In this document: positions 36,111-47,785 of the stretch, piece after piece | Numbering within the stretch: the stretch's first letter is position 1 | How the letters are laid out: every line of letters starts with the position of its first letter | DNA from: Siphonodentalium dalli | Taxonomy: Eukaryota > Mollusca > Scaphopoda > Gadilida > Siphonodentaliidae | Length of the DNA stretch: 64,000 nucleotides | Direction: 5' to 3' | NCBI GenBank assembly: GCA_032622095.1 | Contig: CP136067.1 | Location: forward strand, 43,011,549-43,075,548 | Made by a program: the position numbers and the translations under genes | The notes under the pieces: model-generated | Told to the model about the DNA's origin: nothing | Databases searched by the model: none | The model's input: the letters and a program-made list of their open reading frames with translations, nothing else

Positions 36111-36730
36111 TATTGCCCTTTTTAGACTCAGAAATGTAAGAAATGTTTTCCAAAAAACATAAGTTTGTCCCAGTTTTTGCCTCTTCAATTTATGGTAAAT
36201 TGTTTTGAAAATTATTTTATCATTTGTTGACTTTGATATTATTTCCATATGGCTACACATATGTTACCATGTAGTGAAATTTATACTCAGCCCTTCACAT
36301 TATAACGTCTTCATTCTCCGTACCACATACTGACACGGCCATAATGCATAAAAACATTCACATTTTATGTTTAAATACTGGTAAGCACTATATATTAGTT
36401 TTGTTTTGCACCACTGATATATAATGCTCTCTAACATATCTACTTGAAATTGACCTAAATTGACTTTTGTAGACATGTCAAATAGCATAATTATGTTGCA
36501 ATGTTGTCGCCTCGGTGCTAAATGTTCTATATCCATTTTGGTGAGAAAATGATATGACGGTATTGTTCGATTCGGCATGGTATTTTCTGTCTGAAAAACA
36601 AAAGATATTGAGTATATCATGTACCAGATACAAATAAGAGGCTGTGCAAATATTTTCCATCTCCCAAATTAGTTTTTTCTGCCAGTGCTGTATTGTTCTA
36701 TCTCTACTGTGAACCAATGAATTGATTTAA
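36111..36730. other. Unassigned region
   Basis: Two overlapping minus-strand ORFs (36300-36620, 36478-36717) show no recognisable domain. Nothing else was seen. Confidence 0.4.
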
Positions 36731-37529
36731 TATACCCCCCCGCAACGAGTTGTGGGTGGGTATACTGGTATCAGCTTGTCGTGCCGTCCGTCCGCCCGTC
36801 GAGCCGTCTGTCCGTCCGTGGACACAATTTTGTCCGGAGTTTTTCTCAGTCGTTTTATGATCATTTTCCGTGAAACTTGGCACAGACATCAACCACCATG
36901 GGAACCTGTGCACCTGCGATTATGACGTCTGTCAGACTTTTTTTGGTGGAGTTATCCCCCTTTTTTTACTTAGAAATTTTTTGCAACATGTATACTTTTG
37001 TCTGAGCTTTTATTCCTACATTTTTGGGTCAATTTTGTTAAAACTTGGCACAGATATTTAGTACCATGGGAACCTGTGCACCTGCGTTTATGACGTATGT
37101 CCGACATTTTTTGATGGAGTTATCCCCCTTTTTCGACTTAGAAAATTTTCGCAACATGTATAATTTTGTCCGAGCTTTTATTCCTACATTTTTGGGTCAA
37201 TTTTTAAAAAACTTGGCACTGATATTTAGTACCATGGGAACCTGTGCACCTGCGTTTATGATGTCTGTCTGACATTTTTTGATGGAGTTATCCCCCTTTT
37301 TCGACTTAGAAATGTTTTCGCAACATGCATAATTTTGTCCAAGCTTTTATTCGATCAATAAATTTAGGATTAGAGTTAGGGGTTATGTGGTTAGTGGTTA
37401 GGTTTAGGGTTAGGGTTACCTGTTGAGATAATTTCAGTGCCAAATATATGGTAATGGCTACTTCATTCAAACAACATTTTGAATACAGGGGGTATTACTT
37501 AGTCCCATCTGGGACAAGCCCATCTCTAG
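36731..37529 (+). mobile_element. Helitron-like non-autonomous element H2
   Basis: Same family as H1: left end TATACCCCCCCGCAACGAG with the GTTGTGGGTGGG stem arm; three core units with AACTTGGCAC marks at 36873, 37042 and 37210 (169 and 168 bp apart). A GGTTAGGTTTAGGGTTAGGG stretch follows at about 37390-37415, then GTCCCATCTGGGAC, ten bases, CTAG and T at the right end. Same orientation as H1, with one more core unit. Confidence 0.7.
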
Positions 37530-39111
37530 TTTATTTTGTACCACATGGTCGCATAAATTTGAGGATTATAATGTTCTATCTCAAACTGACAATGGGAAAT
37601 AATGGCTGTCAACGTGTTTGGGTGGAAAGAGTGTTTTTTCTCTTATATGAGATAATCTTAATTATAGCAGAACTCTTTGGTTAAAATAATACAGAAAATG
37701 ACATAATGTGCAAGTTTTGTACTTTCTAATGATTTAAAAACCTAAGAACCACGCTTTAGCACTTGCAAAAAAAGCTAAATTGTTCAGCAAAGTGTTCTTT
37801 CTCCAAACACATGTCAATTAATTACAAGAATAATACTGGCATTTAAAGCAAGACAATTTAAACAGATTAGTTTTTCATTTTCTGGGACAAAATGAAAAGA
37901 ACATATGGTGAAAATAAAGCAGACATATACGGAAACCAGGTGGTAAACAAAAACAAAACAAAAATGGATATAGAACAGTATAGCACCGATGCGACAACAA
38001 TGGTATGATATGTCATTTTCAAGGTAGCTAGACCATATATATAAACATATAATGTGAATCGGTGCTATCAATGCCATTCATATCGGTTGGTCAATGGCTC
38101 ATTTTTGTGGAACTCTGTGTTTCGCTGTCAGCACATAGAGATGTACGGTATTTGCACCCAGTCGGTGGTCAATTGTGCGTTCCACAGAACAGTGGCTTGG
38201 TCAGATTGAACAATGTGTGATTGCCGTATCGTACGCAGTTGTCATATCTTGCGCCAAATTCTGACACTCGCAAGATTGCTTGTATTGAGACGGCTTTGGA
38301 CCACTCATATGTCGATGGATCTTATCAGCATGATTAATCCTGATGTCCCTGCATTGCATTTTTCGGATTGCATCCTCCTTCATGAAATATATTTGAGCAG
38401 AAGTGTTTGATATTTTAGATTTCACCAAGTCGATCAGTCACTATCTAATTTCTCAAATGAGATATTTTCCCCAAATAAATAAATTCCATACTTTCGAGTA
38501 TTAATTGGTTTTGAAACAGAACATTTATCAATTCTATATTTTTCAGGAGCTGAGAAATGATGGAAGGTGAGCCCTTCAAAGACTTTTAACGTTTTGAATC
38601 ATGGTCCTCTTCAACAAGAGTAAGGCTTAGCTGATATTCTCCATTCTAATGCAGTATGATGAATTTGAATTGAAATGTTTTAATTATGAATCATGTTTTA
38701 TATCTGATGTTGATGCTTCTATAATGCAAATGATATGTTTACACCAGTGACTCAAACAAAATGCCCAGCAGAGTGTTTTGAGTAAATTTTGAAAATATGC
38801 ATGCATGCATATGGTTGTTCCTAAGGATACCAATGTTAAGGGAAAAAATAAGATTTTATTAAAAAAAACACAAAGTTATTGGTACAGTATGAATATGGCC
38901 TCACTTGTAATTTTAATGGTCATGGATCGATGGAGACCCAAAGCAACTGCAAACTTGTGGCTTCAATGAATATGTTTCCTAACAAGTTAGACTTCACGAA
39001 GCCCTTTGTTTGACTAATGTTTGTCAAATTGGAGTCGTCGCAGCAGTAAGCTCAGTACACAACTAATTAATATAATTAAAATATATTGATTTTCCTAATT
39101 GGCAAATTTGT
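37530..39111. other. Unassigned region
   Basis: No gene was recognised among ORFs at 37814-38077, 38201-38428 and others. An ATGCATGCATGCATATG stretch near 38800 is simple sequence. Confidence 0.4.
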
Positions 39112-39745
39112 GAATCTCTAATTGCCCTTAAGCACAAAAAGAGAAGATCTAATTGCGCTTAAATGCAATAAGGAAATGTATAATTGCGCCTAAGCAAATA
39201 TTTTATTGCGTTTAAGAGCAATAAGGCATATCTTATTGATCTTAAGCACAAAAAGGAATCTCCAATATCACTTTAAAAGTGCAATAAGGAATATTATTAT
39301 TGCGCTAAAGTCAAATCAAAATCTTCCTTACTACGCTTACTAGTAAGTACAATTAGCCACATTAAATAAACGCTAATTCAAATGGTGTAGTACATATACA
39401 ATGTATAGTGCAATGGGTGGAGTTTATTTGTGACCTGGTGGCTGTCCACGTGTAAAGGCCTATTCGGATTCTACTATTTGCACAGAGGGGTGATCTCATG
39501 ATGGGGATATTAATTGCGCTTAAGCGAAATAAGTATGAGGAGCCACAGATGTAATTGCAATGTCTTATTTCACTTAAGCTCAATAAGGAGTCCCTAATTG
39601 TGCTTAAGCGCAATAAAGAAAATTCTAATTGAGCTTAAGCACAATAAGAGAAGATCTTATTGCTCTCATAAGATCAATAAGGAATCTCTAATTACGTTTA
39701 AGCGCAATAAGGAATATTCTTATTGTACTTAAGTGCAATTCCGTC
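39112..39745. repeat. Palindromic ~30-bp minisatellite in two blocks
   Basis: The motif ATTGCGCTTAAGCGCAATAA, itself a palindrome, recurs roughly every 30 bp with variations. There are about seven copies in 39117-39315 and seven in 39510-39745, each linked by AGGAATCTCTA-like spacers. About 200 bp of non-repeated DNA separate the blocks. Many variants keep their own symmetry even when the sequence changes (for example CTTAAG with different flanks). Confidence 0.8.
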
Positions 39746-40604
39746 TACAGTTAACTCGGCAAAACAGTCGGCTAACAGCAATAATTGTAAATTGAAATAA
39801 TCAAACCGCATATAACAAAAAGGAAACCTACTGCATGCTTTTGACTGAACACATTATATAATTCGTGGGTAATTGTACATGCAAATATCACTTTTCCAAT
39901 CGGTATTTGCTTGTACCCGTTCATGATATTTCTCGTTTTCAGTCAAAAACCATAGTTATCCTCTCGTATCATCGTTGATTATATGCCCTCCTAATCAATA
40001 TATCGATCGCTCAGCACAATTTCAAAGAGTCTGAATGCATGCCCCTTTAATACTTTCATCATCATTTTGAAGACAAAAGCTAAGGGCCGTCATATGGAGA
40101 CATTTATTGTTAGAAAAACTGGATGTTTCTAGTTGAAATCTAAAGAGCATTTCTCGGGCGACAATTGAACTTACTCGGGCGACAACTGAACATACAGGGC
40201 AGGAATCGGAGCGAAAACATAAATCACCGATTACAGCATTTTGCTGGCTTTTTAAGAAAAAAAATTATAGGGGAACATGTCCCGGTTGAAGCTAGAGGTA
40301 AACAATTAACATAATATGTTATTAAACATGCATTATATCTGTGTTTTTAAGTTTTTCGGCTGGTATATTTGAAATATGCTCAATCGACAAGCGGAAAAAC
40401 TCACAACGGAATTGGCATTTGCTCGGGCGGAATGATATTTCGAGGAGCGGATCCTCCACAGTACCCTGACCATGTGGAAAATATTCAGGATTTCTGGACC
40501 TGAATGATGCTAAATTGGATACCCCCAGTATATTTTGTAAACAGGTGCATGTCCAATATGTGTTAACATACACTCAAGAGACATACTGAGTCAATTTCAA
40601 TGTC
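39746..40604. other. Unassigned region
   Basis: No gene was seen. CTCGGGCGACAAYTGAAC occurs twice (about 40155 and 40175) and a related TTGCTCGGGCGG at 40422. Confidence 0.45.
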
Positions 40605-40990
40605 ATTTTTTTATGCCCATTTTGAAAAAAAAACAGAACGTATTATGTTATTGGTTCTTCCTTCCGCCTGTCTGTCTGTCCGTTCGCTTTTTTTTCGTTT
40701 CAGATGATAACTTTAATTTGTCTAAGCAAATGGAATGAAATTTGGTATATTGGTTTACTAACACAAAATACAGATCATGTTTGAATTTGGGTTTTGCCCA
40801 CCAATTTTCACCAGAGTTACGGCCCTTTTTGTTAGAATTTGTACTCAATTTTCATTTCTGGATGATAACTTCGGTAAATCTGAACTGAATGGAATGAAAT
40901 AAGGTATGTGAGTTTACTAGCCCAAAATACAGATCAAGTTCCACCCGCTATTTTTTGCCAGAGTTGTGGTCCTTATTTCTTCACTCAGAG
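40605..40990 (+). repeat. Family D copy with two core units
   Basis: It starts with GTATTATGTTATTGGTTC and GTCTGTCTGTCCGTTCGC. Two units follow, with GATGATAACTTYRRT, AATGGAATGAAAT and CCAGAGTTRYGG marks. Shares its start with 30510-30570. Confidence 0.6.
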
Positions 40991-41927
40991 CTTTCTGATT
41001 ATTAGATGTCACATTTCTAAATTGCTTTTAAAATGGATAAAGACTTTATCATAACGTTATACAATTAACACATTCAACATAGAAAATGAATTTCTTCCTC
41101 ATGATGTACAGATATGTGGGTTACTATTTTCAAGTTGAATGAAATGGAAATAGGTCAATCAAAGGGAACTCTTATTATATGAAAACAAATTATGTTCAAT
41201 ATTTTTTTCTGATATACAACTTCACTGAAGTATAGAAAATAACCATCAATTTTCAGTTTATGATTTGCTGTTCCAAATCTTGACATTCTTGTTAAATACC
41301 ATATTTACATAAAAGTTTATCGGATAATTAATAATGAACATAATTTGATACTCTGAAATTGACAGCGATTTGTAACAGAAGTAAGCATAATTCCAGGCCT
41401 CAAAATGCAATGATGTTTTGAAAAAGTTAATACATTTCATTGTACTGCACTTAGGTCTTAACAATTTAAGAAATACTGGGATCAATGACCAAATTACATG
41501 TATACATTGTTGTCTCTTCTTTCTCAGCTTGAATGCTGTTGTTGAATAATACAATACTTTGATGAAGTAATAAAATCCTCTTTCTTATTATACTGTTGTT
41601 AGATTGTCTTCATTATTCGATCAAAACTAATACATGTAATACCCGTTTCGGATCATGATATGATAGTATATACTACCATGACATGTATCAGGTACGTATA
41701 TATGGATTTTCGTTAAAATCAGGATGGGTGGGGGTGATGTATATACAGATGTGAATATAAGGATATGGATTATAAATAAGGGCAGCCAAACACGTTACAA
41801 GTGAAAGTGTCCCAGTGCCTTATATTGACCTGATGTGCCATGCACTTACTAACTGAGCTGCCAGGGGGGTCCCTTAGGCTATATATCTGTATGATGAATG
41901 TTTATGTCATAGTACAATACAAAGCCA
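40991..41927. other. Unassigned region
   Basis: Nothing recognised beyond short ORFs. A weak tRNA A-box-like stretch at 41850-41872 (minus strand) was considered and rejected. Confidence 0.4.
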
Positions 41928-42145
41928 CTTGATTTTAGAGTTATCTATCTTCGTCCACAATTTGGTCGGTTTGACAAATACTTTCCAGGCAGAAAAATGT
42001 ACGTATCTCAAGAAATAACAGAATTCAAATATCGATATCTGATCACTCTGAGCTTTGATGAGTGGGTTCCTTGACTGGAATCAGATATGTTTTATCCCCG
42101 AAGCCAAAGGAATAGTAATTTAGAGGTGTTTAATCGGATCATCAT
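41928..42145 (-). mobile_element. TTAA MITE fragment
   Basis: TTGATTTTAGAGTTATC, TCTGAGCTTTGATGAGTGG and CCCCGAAGCCAAAGGAATAG align in order with one half of the 480-bp elements at 22714 and 44479. The other half and one terminus are missing. Confidence 0.6.
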
Positions 42146-42289
42146 CGTTAATAATAACACTTCATTGTGGCTACAGCCTACAGGTGTACTATGATCTGCA
42201 AACACACTGAATTGTGGGAGGCATTTTTTTCACATTTATTCCTTATTATTTAATAATAACAGTTTATTTGTGCATCAGCACACTCAGAT
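42146..42289. other. Short unassigned spacer
   Basis: Nothing recognised. Confidence 0.4.
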
Positions 42290-42675
42290 GATATACACTG
42301 AATCGTAAATAATTTGTGATGAAGCTCAAATCATTTGTGATGAAGCGCAAGTAACTAACACCAACTGACTTAACTCAAAGTATTAGAGTAAGAGTCCATC
42401 TCATATATGGTATGGTGGAGTCTTAAGCCTATATTTGAGTGATCTATTCTGGTCAAAGTCAATTTGAGTTCAGGTGGAATCACTGGGATTCACTGCATAT
42501 TCATATTGATTTGCATATCAGCCCAAATAAATTATGCTTAAGAGTAAATATGATTTATTTGCGCTTCAACAAAAATGATTTGCGCTTCATGGGTAAATGA
42601 TTTGCGCTTCAGCATAAATATTTGCACTTATGTCAGCCAACATGACCCCTATTATTTGCACTTCAGTAAATTAAT
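42290..42675. repeat. Dispersed ATTTGCGCTTCA repeats
   Basis: ATTTGTGATGAAGCKCAA occurs at about 42310 and 42330 and its complement type (ATTTGCGCTTCA) at about 42558, 42578, 42600 and, degenerate, 42625 and 42655. About 200 bp of other DNA lie in the middle. It echoes the 39.1-39.7 kb array in layout but uses a different core. Confidence 0.6.
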
Positions 42676-42734
42676 GTTTCAATGAAACTGCAGTTCAACT
42701 TGGAGAGAGGTTCCATAAGAAGTTCCTTAAGAAA

Positions 42735-43960
42735 AATACTATTGTAAAAATACCATTCTAAAATATAACATGGTAATTTGGACAACTGTACACCCGTACT
42801 ATGTATTACCATGTAAACACTCCAAATAGTACTCTATTAAAAATATACTTGTAATAATGTACAAGTTTTACTATATTAAATACACTTCTACTACAGTATT
42901 ACCAGTTACTATTGTGTTATTGTATTTATGAAAATTCTGACAATTGTTTACTATAGTATTACTACAGTATTACTTTATTGTTTTACTACAGAAATAATAT
43001 AGTAAAACTATAGTATTAATATGGTAAAACTATAGTGATACTTATCGATGGTAGCTTTTAGAAGCCTTAACATTTGAGACAAAACAGTGGAGGTCATGAA
43101 TGGCATATGTGATTACCTATGGGGTGAAACACTGCTTGACTTAGCCGAATTAGTTACAACAATATTCTTGCCTCATTCTATTAATTTGAGTATATCAACA
43201 GGTACTCAATAGATTTGTACTGATTAACTAACGAAACGTGATTTTCTTCTCGAAAAAGAGACAGGAAACACATGAGTTATGTAATATGATATTGTGAAAT
43301 AGTATGGTAAAACTATAGTGATACTAATCAGTACTATTGAAATATTATATTTTTACTAGAGTAATACTATGTGATGTTTTGGGATTTTGAAGACCACCCC
43401 CATCATTTTGATGGTCCCAATATCATATTAACAATGGTATTTCTTCAAAAGTTGCTTTGGTGATCAACATCAGTTTTACAATTATAAAAGAGGAATTTGT
43501 TTGTAGTATTACCGCACCATACTATAGTAAAAATCCCAGGAGTACTGTGCTTGCTGCTTATTATTATGTCATACTGTATATAGTTATACTGTAGTATACT
43601 ATGCCATGGGACACAATAGTATTACCACAACATACTATACTAAAAATCACAGTAGTACTATGATTGATGCATAGCATTCATAGTGTACTATAGTATAATA
43701 CATGTATAGGTATATTGTAGTGCACTTGTATACCATCATTGGTTACTATAGCATTACCACAACATAATATAGTAAAAGTCCCAGGAGTACTATGATTGAT
43801 GCATAGTATTTCATACTGTATTATAGTTAACTGTAGTGTTCTATGTTCTACCATATATGGCTTTGTTGCTAAAATGACGTTAAACCCAAATCAATCAATC
43901 TACCATAGTAATACCACTTTATACCATAGTATTATTACGCAAATACTATTGTATATTTTC
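42735..43960. repeat. ACTATAGT-rich degenerate repeat tract
   Basis: Short self-complementary words (TACTATAGTA, ATAGTATTACCACA, TAGTAAAACTATAGT) recur dozens of times over 1.2 kb without a fixed period. Near-identical longer phrases (ACATACTATAGTAAAAATC, AGTACTATGATTGATGCATA) appear at least twice (about 43650 and 43780), so part of it grew by local duplication. No coding content. Confidence 0.65.
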
Positions 43961-44225
43961 ATAAGGGGCTTGAGATCAATTGCATGAAAATTATGGCTAT
44001 ATGCCATGTTGAGGATTTAGTCATGCTAAAACAAAATTCCAAGATGACTTCAGTTATACTGTGTTTGGTGGATTCGCAGTACATTGGTTGAAAATGACAA
44101 TGCATATAGTCCGGGAGCTGATAGTGTAACCCTGATCACCAATGATTTAACCTCACCACACTAATTTTCTTCCTTATTTGAAAGGGCTAAGTAATACTAG
44201 ATTATCAACATGAAGAGATATATAT

Positions 44226-46098
44226 AAAGTAAAATCCAAGATGGTTGCTGACGGCTATCTGGTCCAGTGAAATTCAAAAACATTTGAAAGCTTCCATCTA
44301 GTAGATCGAAATCAAGATTAAAATGAAGTTTGGTGATGGTTGGATAAGGGAAGTGGACTGTATGGTGTGCCAAAGGGTTTTGTCATGCAAAGAGTAAAAT
44401 TCAAGATGGCTGCCAGTAGACATGTTTTATGCCGAATGACCCCAAAATGACTGTAACCCATCTACATTTCAATGTTAAAGGTACTCAATCCGATCAGAGG
44501 GTCCCCATCTCAACAGATTCCAACAACAACAATCCGATCAGAGGGTCCTATATTACTATTTCTTTGGCTTTTGGGGTAACAAATATTTGATTCGAGTTGA
44601 GGAACCCATCAAACAAAGCTCAGAGTTGTTAGATATTGACTTTTGAAATTTGTTATTTTCTCGAGATGAGTACTAATAATTGCCTTCAACTTCGTAATCT
44701 GCTCGAGATGTGTACACCAAAACACTATTCAAACAGACAAGGATGGATAACTCTAAAATCAAGTGGTAATAATAACGCAATTTTGACTGTGTTCTGGGAC
44801 AGAAAGTATTCCCGATAATAAAAAATAATAGATTTCTAAAATCGATATCTAAAACATCTGAGCTTTGATGGGTGGCTTCCTCGACTCGAATCAAATATTT
44901 TTGACCCCCGAAGCCATTGAAATAGTAATTCAGAGGAGTTTTATCGGAATGAGTACCTTTAACAACCATGACAAATTTCATGATGATCCGAACAAAGGTA
45001 CGACCTGTAGCCCGTACCAAAGTATTTAGTCATGCAAAGAATAAAATCCAAGATGAATGCCAGCGGCCATATTTTATGACCGAACTACCCCAAAAAGATT
45101 CGATCTCATCTACATGTCATTGTCAACATCCGTAACGAATTTCATGATGATCCGACCAAAGGTACGACCCGTAGCCTGTGCCATTCAGGATTCAGTGATG
45201 CAAAGAGTAAAATCCAATTACCGAATGACTCCAAAATGACACATTCCCATCTATATGTCAATATTAACATAAATTACAAATATCATGATGATCAGACAAA
45301 CAGTATGGCCTGTAACCCATGATAATGGATTGAATTTTGAAATCCAAAATGGCCGCTGGCAGCCAGGTTTTTTTTGCCGAATAACCCCAAAATGACTCAT
45401 TTCCCATTTACATGTCAATGTTAACTGTGCCAAAGGATTTTGTCATACAAAGAGTAAAATACAAGATGGCTACCAGCAGCAACGTTTTATGGCCGCATGA
45501 CCCCAAAATGACTAGTTCCCATCTACATCTCAATATTATCATCCACGACAAATTTCATGTTGATCAGACAAACAGTATGGCCTGTAGCCCGTGCTAATGG
45601 ATTGAATTTTGAAATCCAAGATGGCCACTGACGGGCATGTTTTTTGGCCAAATGACCCCAAAATGACTCCCATCTACATGTCAATGTCAACAGCCATGAC
45701 AAGCGAAAGGATTTAGTTATGCAAAGAGTAAAATCCAAGATGGATGCTGGCGGCCATGTTTTTTTTTAAACCGAACTACCCCAAAATTACTCGTTCCCAT
45801 CTACATATCAATATTAACATCCACAACAAATTTCATGATGATCTGACGAACAGCACGAAATGTAGCCCGTGCTAATGGATTGAAATTGAAATCCAAGATG
45901 ACTGCCAGCGGCCATCTTTTTTTCTGAATGACCCCAAAATGACTCGTTCCCATATACATGTCAATGTCAACAGCTGTGACAAATTTCATAATGATCCGAC
46001 CAAAGGTATTACGTGTAGCCTGTATTGTTGACGCTTCACACAAACGCACACACAGACGACGGATACAAAGCCATTACAAAGTAAAGTTGAGCTAAAAA
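44226..46098 (-). mobile_element. Family A/B element A3, reverse orientation, interrupted by a MITE
   Basis: Core units read in reverse (AAAATCCAAGATGGCYGCC ... CATCTACATGTCAATGTTAA ... CGACCTGTAGCCCG), with landmarks at about 44238, 44402, 45048, 45342, 45463, 45615, 45732 and 45892. The first unit is B-type. The element ends at AAAGTAAAGTTGAGCTAAAAA (the family left end), but the second hairpin arm is deleted. The 3' end motif was not found, so that side is truncated. Confidence 0.65.
44479..44958. mobile_element. TTAA MITE, copy 2 (480 bp), nested in A3
   Basis: AGGTACTCAATCCGATCAG at the left end and GGAATGAGTACCT at the right, with TTAA at 44475-44478 and 44959-44962. Removing the element and one TTAA restores the core-unit phrase CAATGTTAACAACCATGAC. 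Orientation is opposite to copy 1 at 22714 and the length is the same. Confidence 0.9.
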
Positions 46099-47785
46099 TA
46101 TATACATTTGTATACATTGACAAGATTTTCTCACTATAATTTGCATCCTTCTGAAAAACGGCGTCCATGCTGGACGCCATCCCATCCTGCCTGGTGATTG
46201 TACAGACACGTTTTGTTTCGTACTAACATTGCTTAAAAATTGAGGGACTAATAAAGAAGAAGGGGTGAAGTTGAATCACGGGGGTGCAGGGGTACCCTAT
46301 CAGCTCCCGGACTAATATTGCTTTAATTTTGGTCCAATTAACATTCACAGAATGCTACTCAGAAATATGCTCAGAATGCTTCTCAAGCTTCTACATTTTC
46401 AAAAAAATTCCCGGGGGAGGCCCCCCGGACCCCCACCTGCGAGAAGGGTCTACACGACCCCTCTCGCGCACTCCCTAAAGCCTAGCGGCGCTATTTTCCT
46501 TTTCATTATCTATTCCGCCCGAAAAAAATGCATTTTTAAACCTGAATATATCATTTTGTGTGAAAAGTTTTGTGTGAAAATTAATACTGTAACAGCCGGT
46601 TAAATGCTACGACCTGTAGTCTAGCTGTGCCAAAGGATTTAGCCACACAAAGAGCAAAATCCACCAGCGGCAATGTTTTATGGTCGAATGACTCCAAAAT
46701 GACTCGTTCCCATCTACATATCAATATTAACATCCACGACAAATTTCATGATCAGATGAACACTCAGGCCTGTAGTCTGTGCTAATGGATTGAATTTTGA
46801 AAACCAAGATGGCGGCTGGCCGCCATCTTTTTTTGTTGAATGACCCCAAAATGACTCGTTCCCATCTACATAGCAATGTCAACAGCTGTGACAAATTTCA
46901 TAATGATCCGACCAAAGGTATTACCTGTAGCCTGTATTGTTGACGCTTCACACAAACGCACACACAGACGACGGATACCAAGCCATTACAAAGTAAAGTT
47001 GAGCTAAAAATATATACATTTGTATACATTAACAAGATTTTCTCACTATAATTTGCATCCTTCTGAAAAACGGCGTCCATGTTGGACGCCATCACATCCT
47101 GCCTGGTGATTGTACAGACACGTTTTGTTTCGTACTAACATTACTTAAAAATTGAGGGACTAATAAAGAAGAAAATTAGTGGGGTGAAGTTGAATCACGG
47201 GGGTGCAGGGGTACCCTATCAGCTCCCGGACTAATATTGCTTTAATTTTGGTCCAAATAACATTCGCAAAATGCTACTCAGAAATATGCTCAGAATGCTT
47301 CTCAAGCTTCTACATTTTCAAAAAAATTCCCGGGGGAGACCCCCCTGACCCCCACCTGCGAGAAGGGTCTACACGACCCCTCTCGCGCACTCCCTAAAGC
47401 CTAGCGGCGCTATATTTTTTTTTTATTCTTTTCCGCCCGAAAAAAAAGAAGTATTTTTTAACCTGAGTATATCATTTTGTGTGAAAAGTTTTGTGTGAAA
47501 ATTAATACTAGTTGTAACAGCCGGTTGTAATGCTACGACCTGTAGTCTGTGCCAAAGGATTTAGCCATACAAAGAGCAAAATCCACCATCGGCAATGTTT
47601 TATGGTCGAATGACCCCAAAATGACTCGTTCCCATCTACATGTCAATATTAACATCCACGACAAATTTCATGATCAGACGAACACTCAGGATTGAATTTT
47701 GAAAACCAATATGGCCGCTGGCCGCCATGTTTTTTGTCGAATGACCCCAAAACGACTCGTTCACATCTACATGTAAATGTAATCA
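45962..47785. repeat. Tandem duplication of a ~912-919 bp segment
   Basis: 45962-46873 and 46874-47785 match almost base for base: offset 912 at the start, 919 after a 7-bp insertion (near 47174), with a deletion near 47692 in the second copy. Each copy contains the family A left end with the same 17-bp hairpin-arm deletion, the hairpin GGCGTCCATGYTGGACGCC, the phrase CCCGGGGGAG.CCCCC and a few A core units. The shared deletion shows that it preceded duplication. Confidence 0.85.
46600..47010 (-). mobile_element. Family A remnant A4 inside the duplication
   Basis: Two reverse core units (about 46652 and 46803, the latter with CCAAGATGGCGGCTGGCCGC) and the element's left end at 46990-47010. 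Hairpin arm deleted as in A3. Confidence 0.6.

Noticed and set aside
41805-41880. tRNA-like sequence on the minus strand (GGCAGCTCAGTTAGTAAGTG)
   Set aside because: An A-box-like word only; no B box, anticodon arm or closed acceptor stem could be built.
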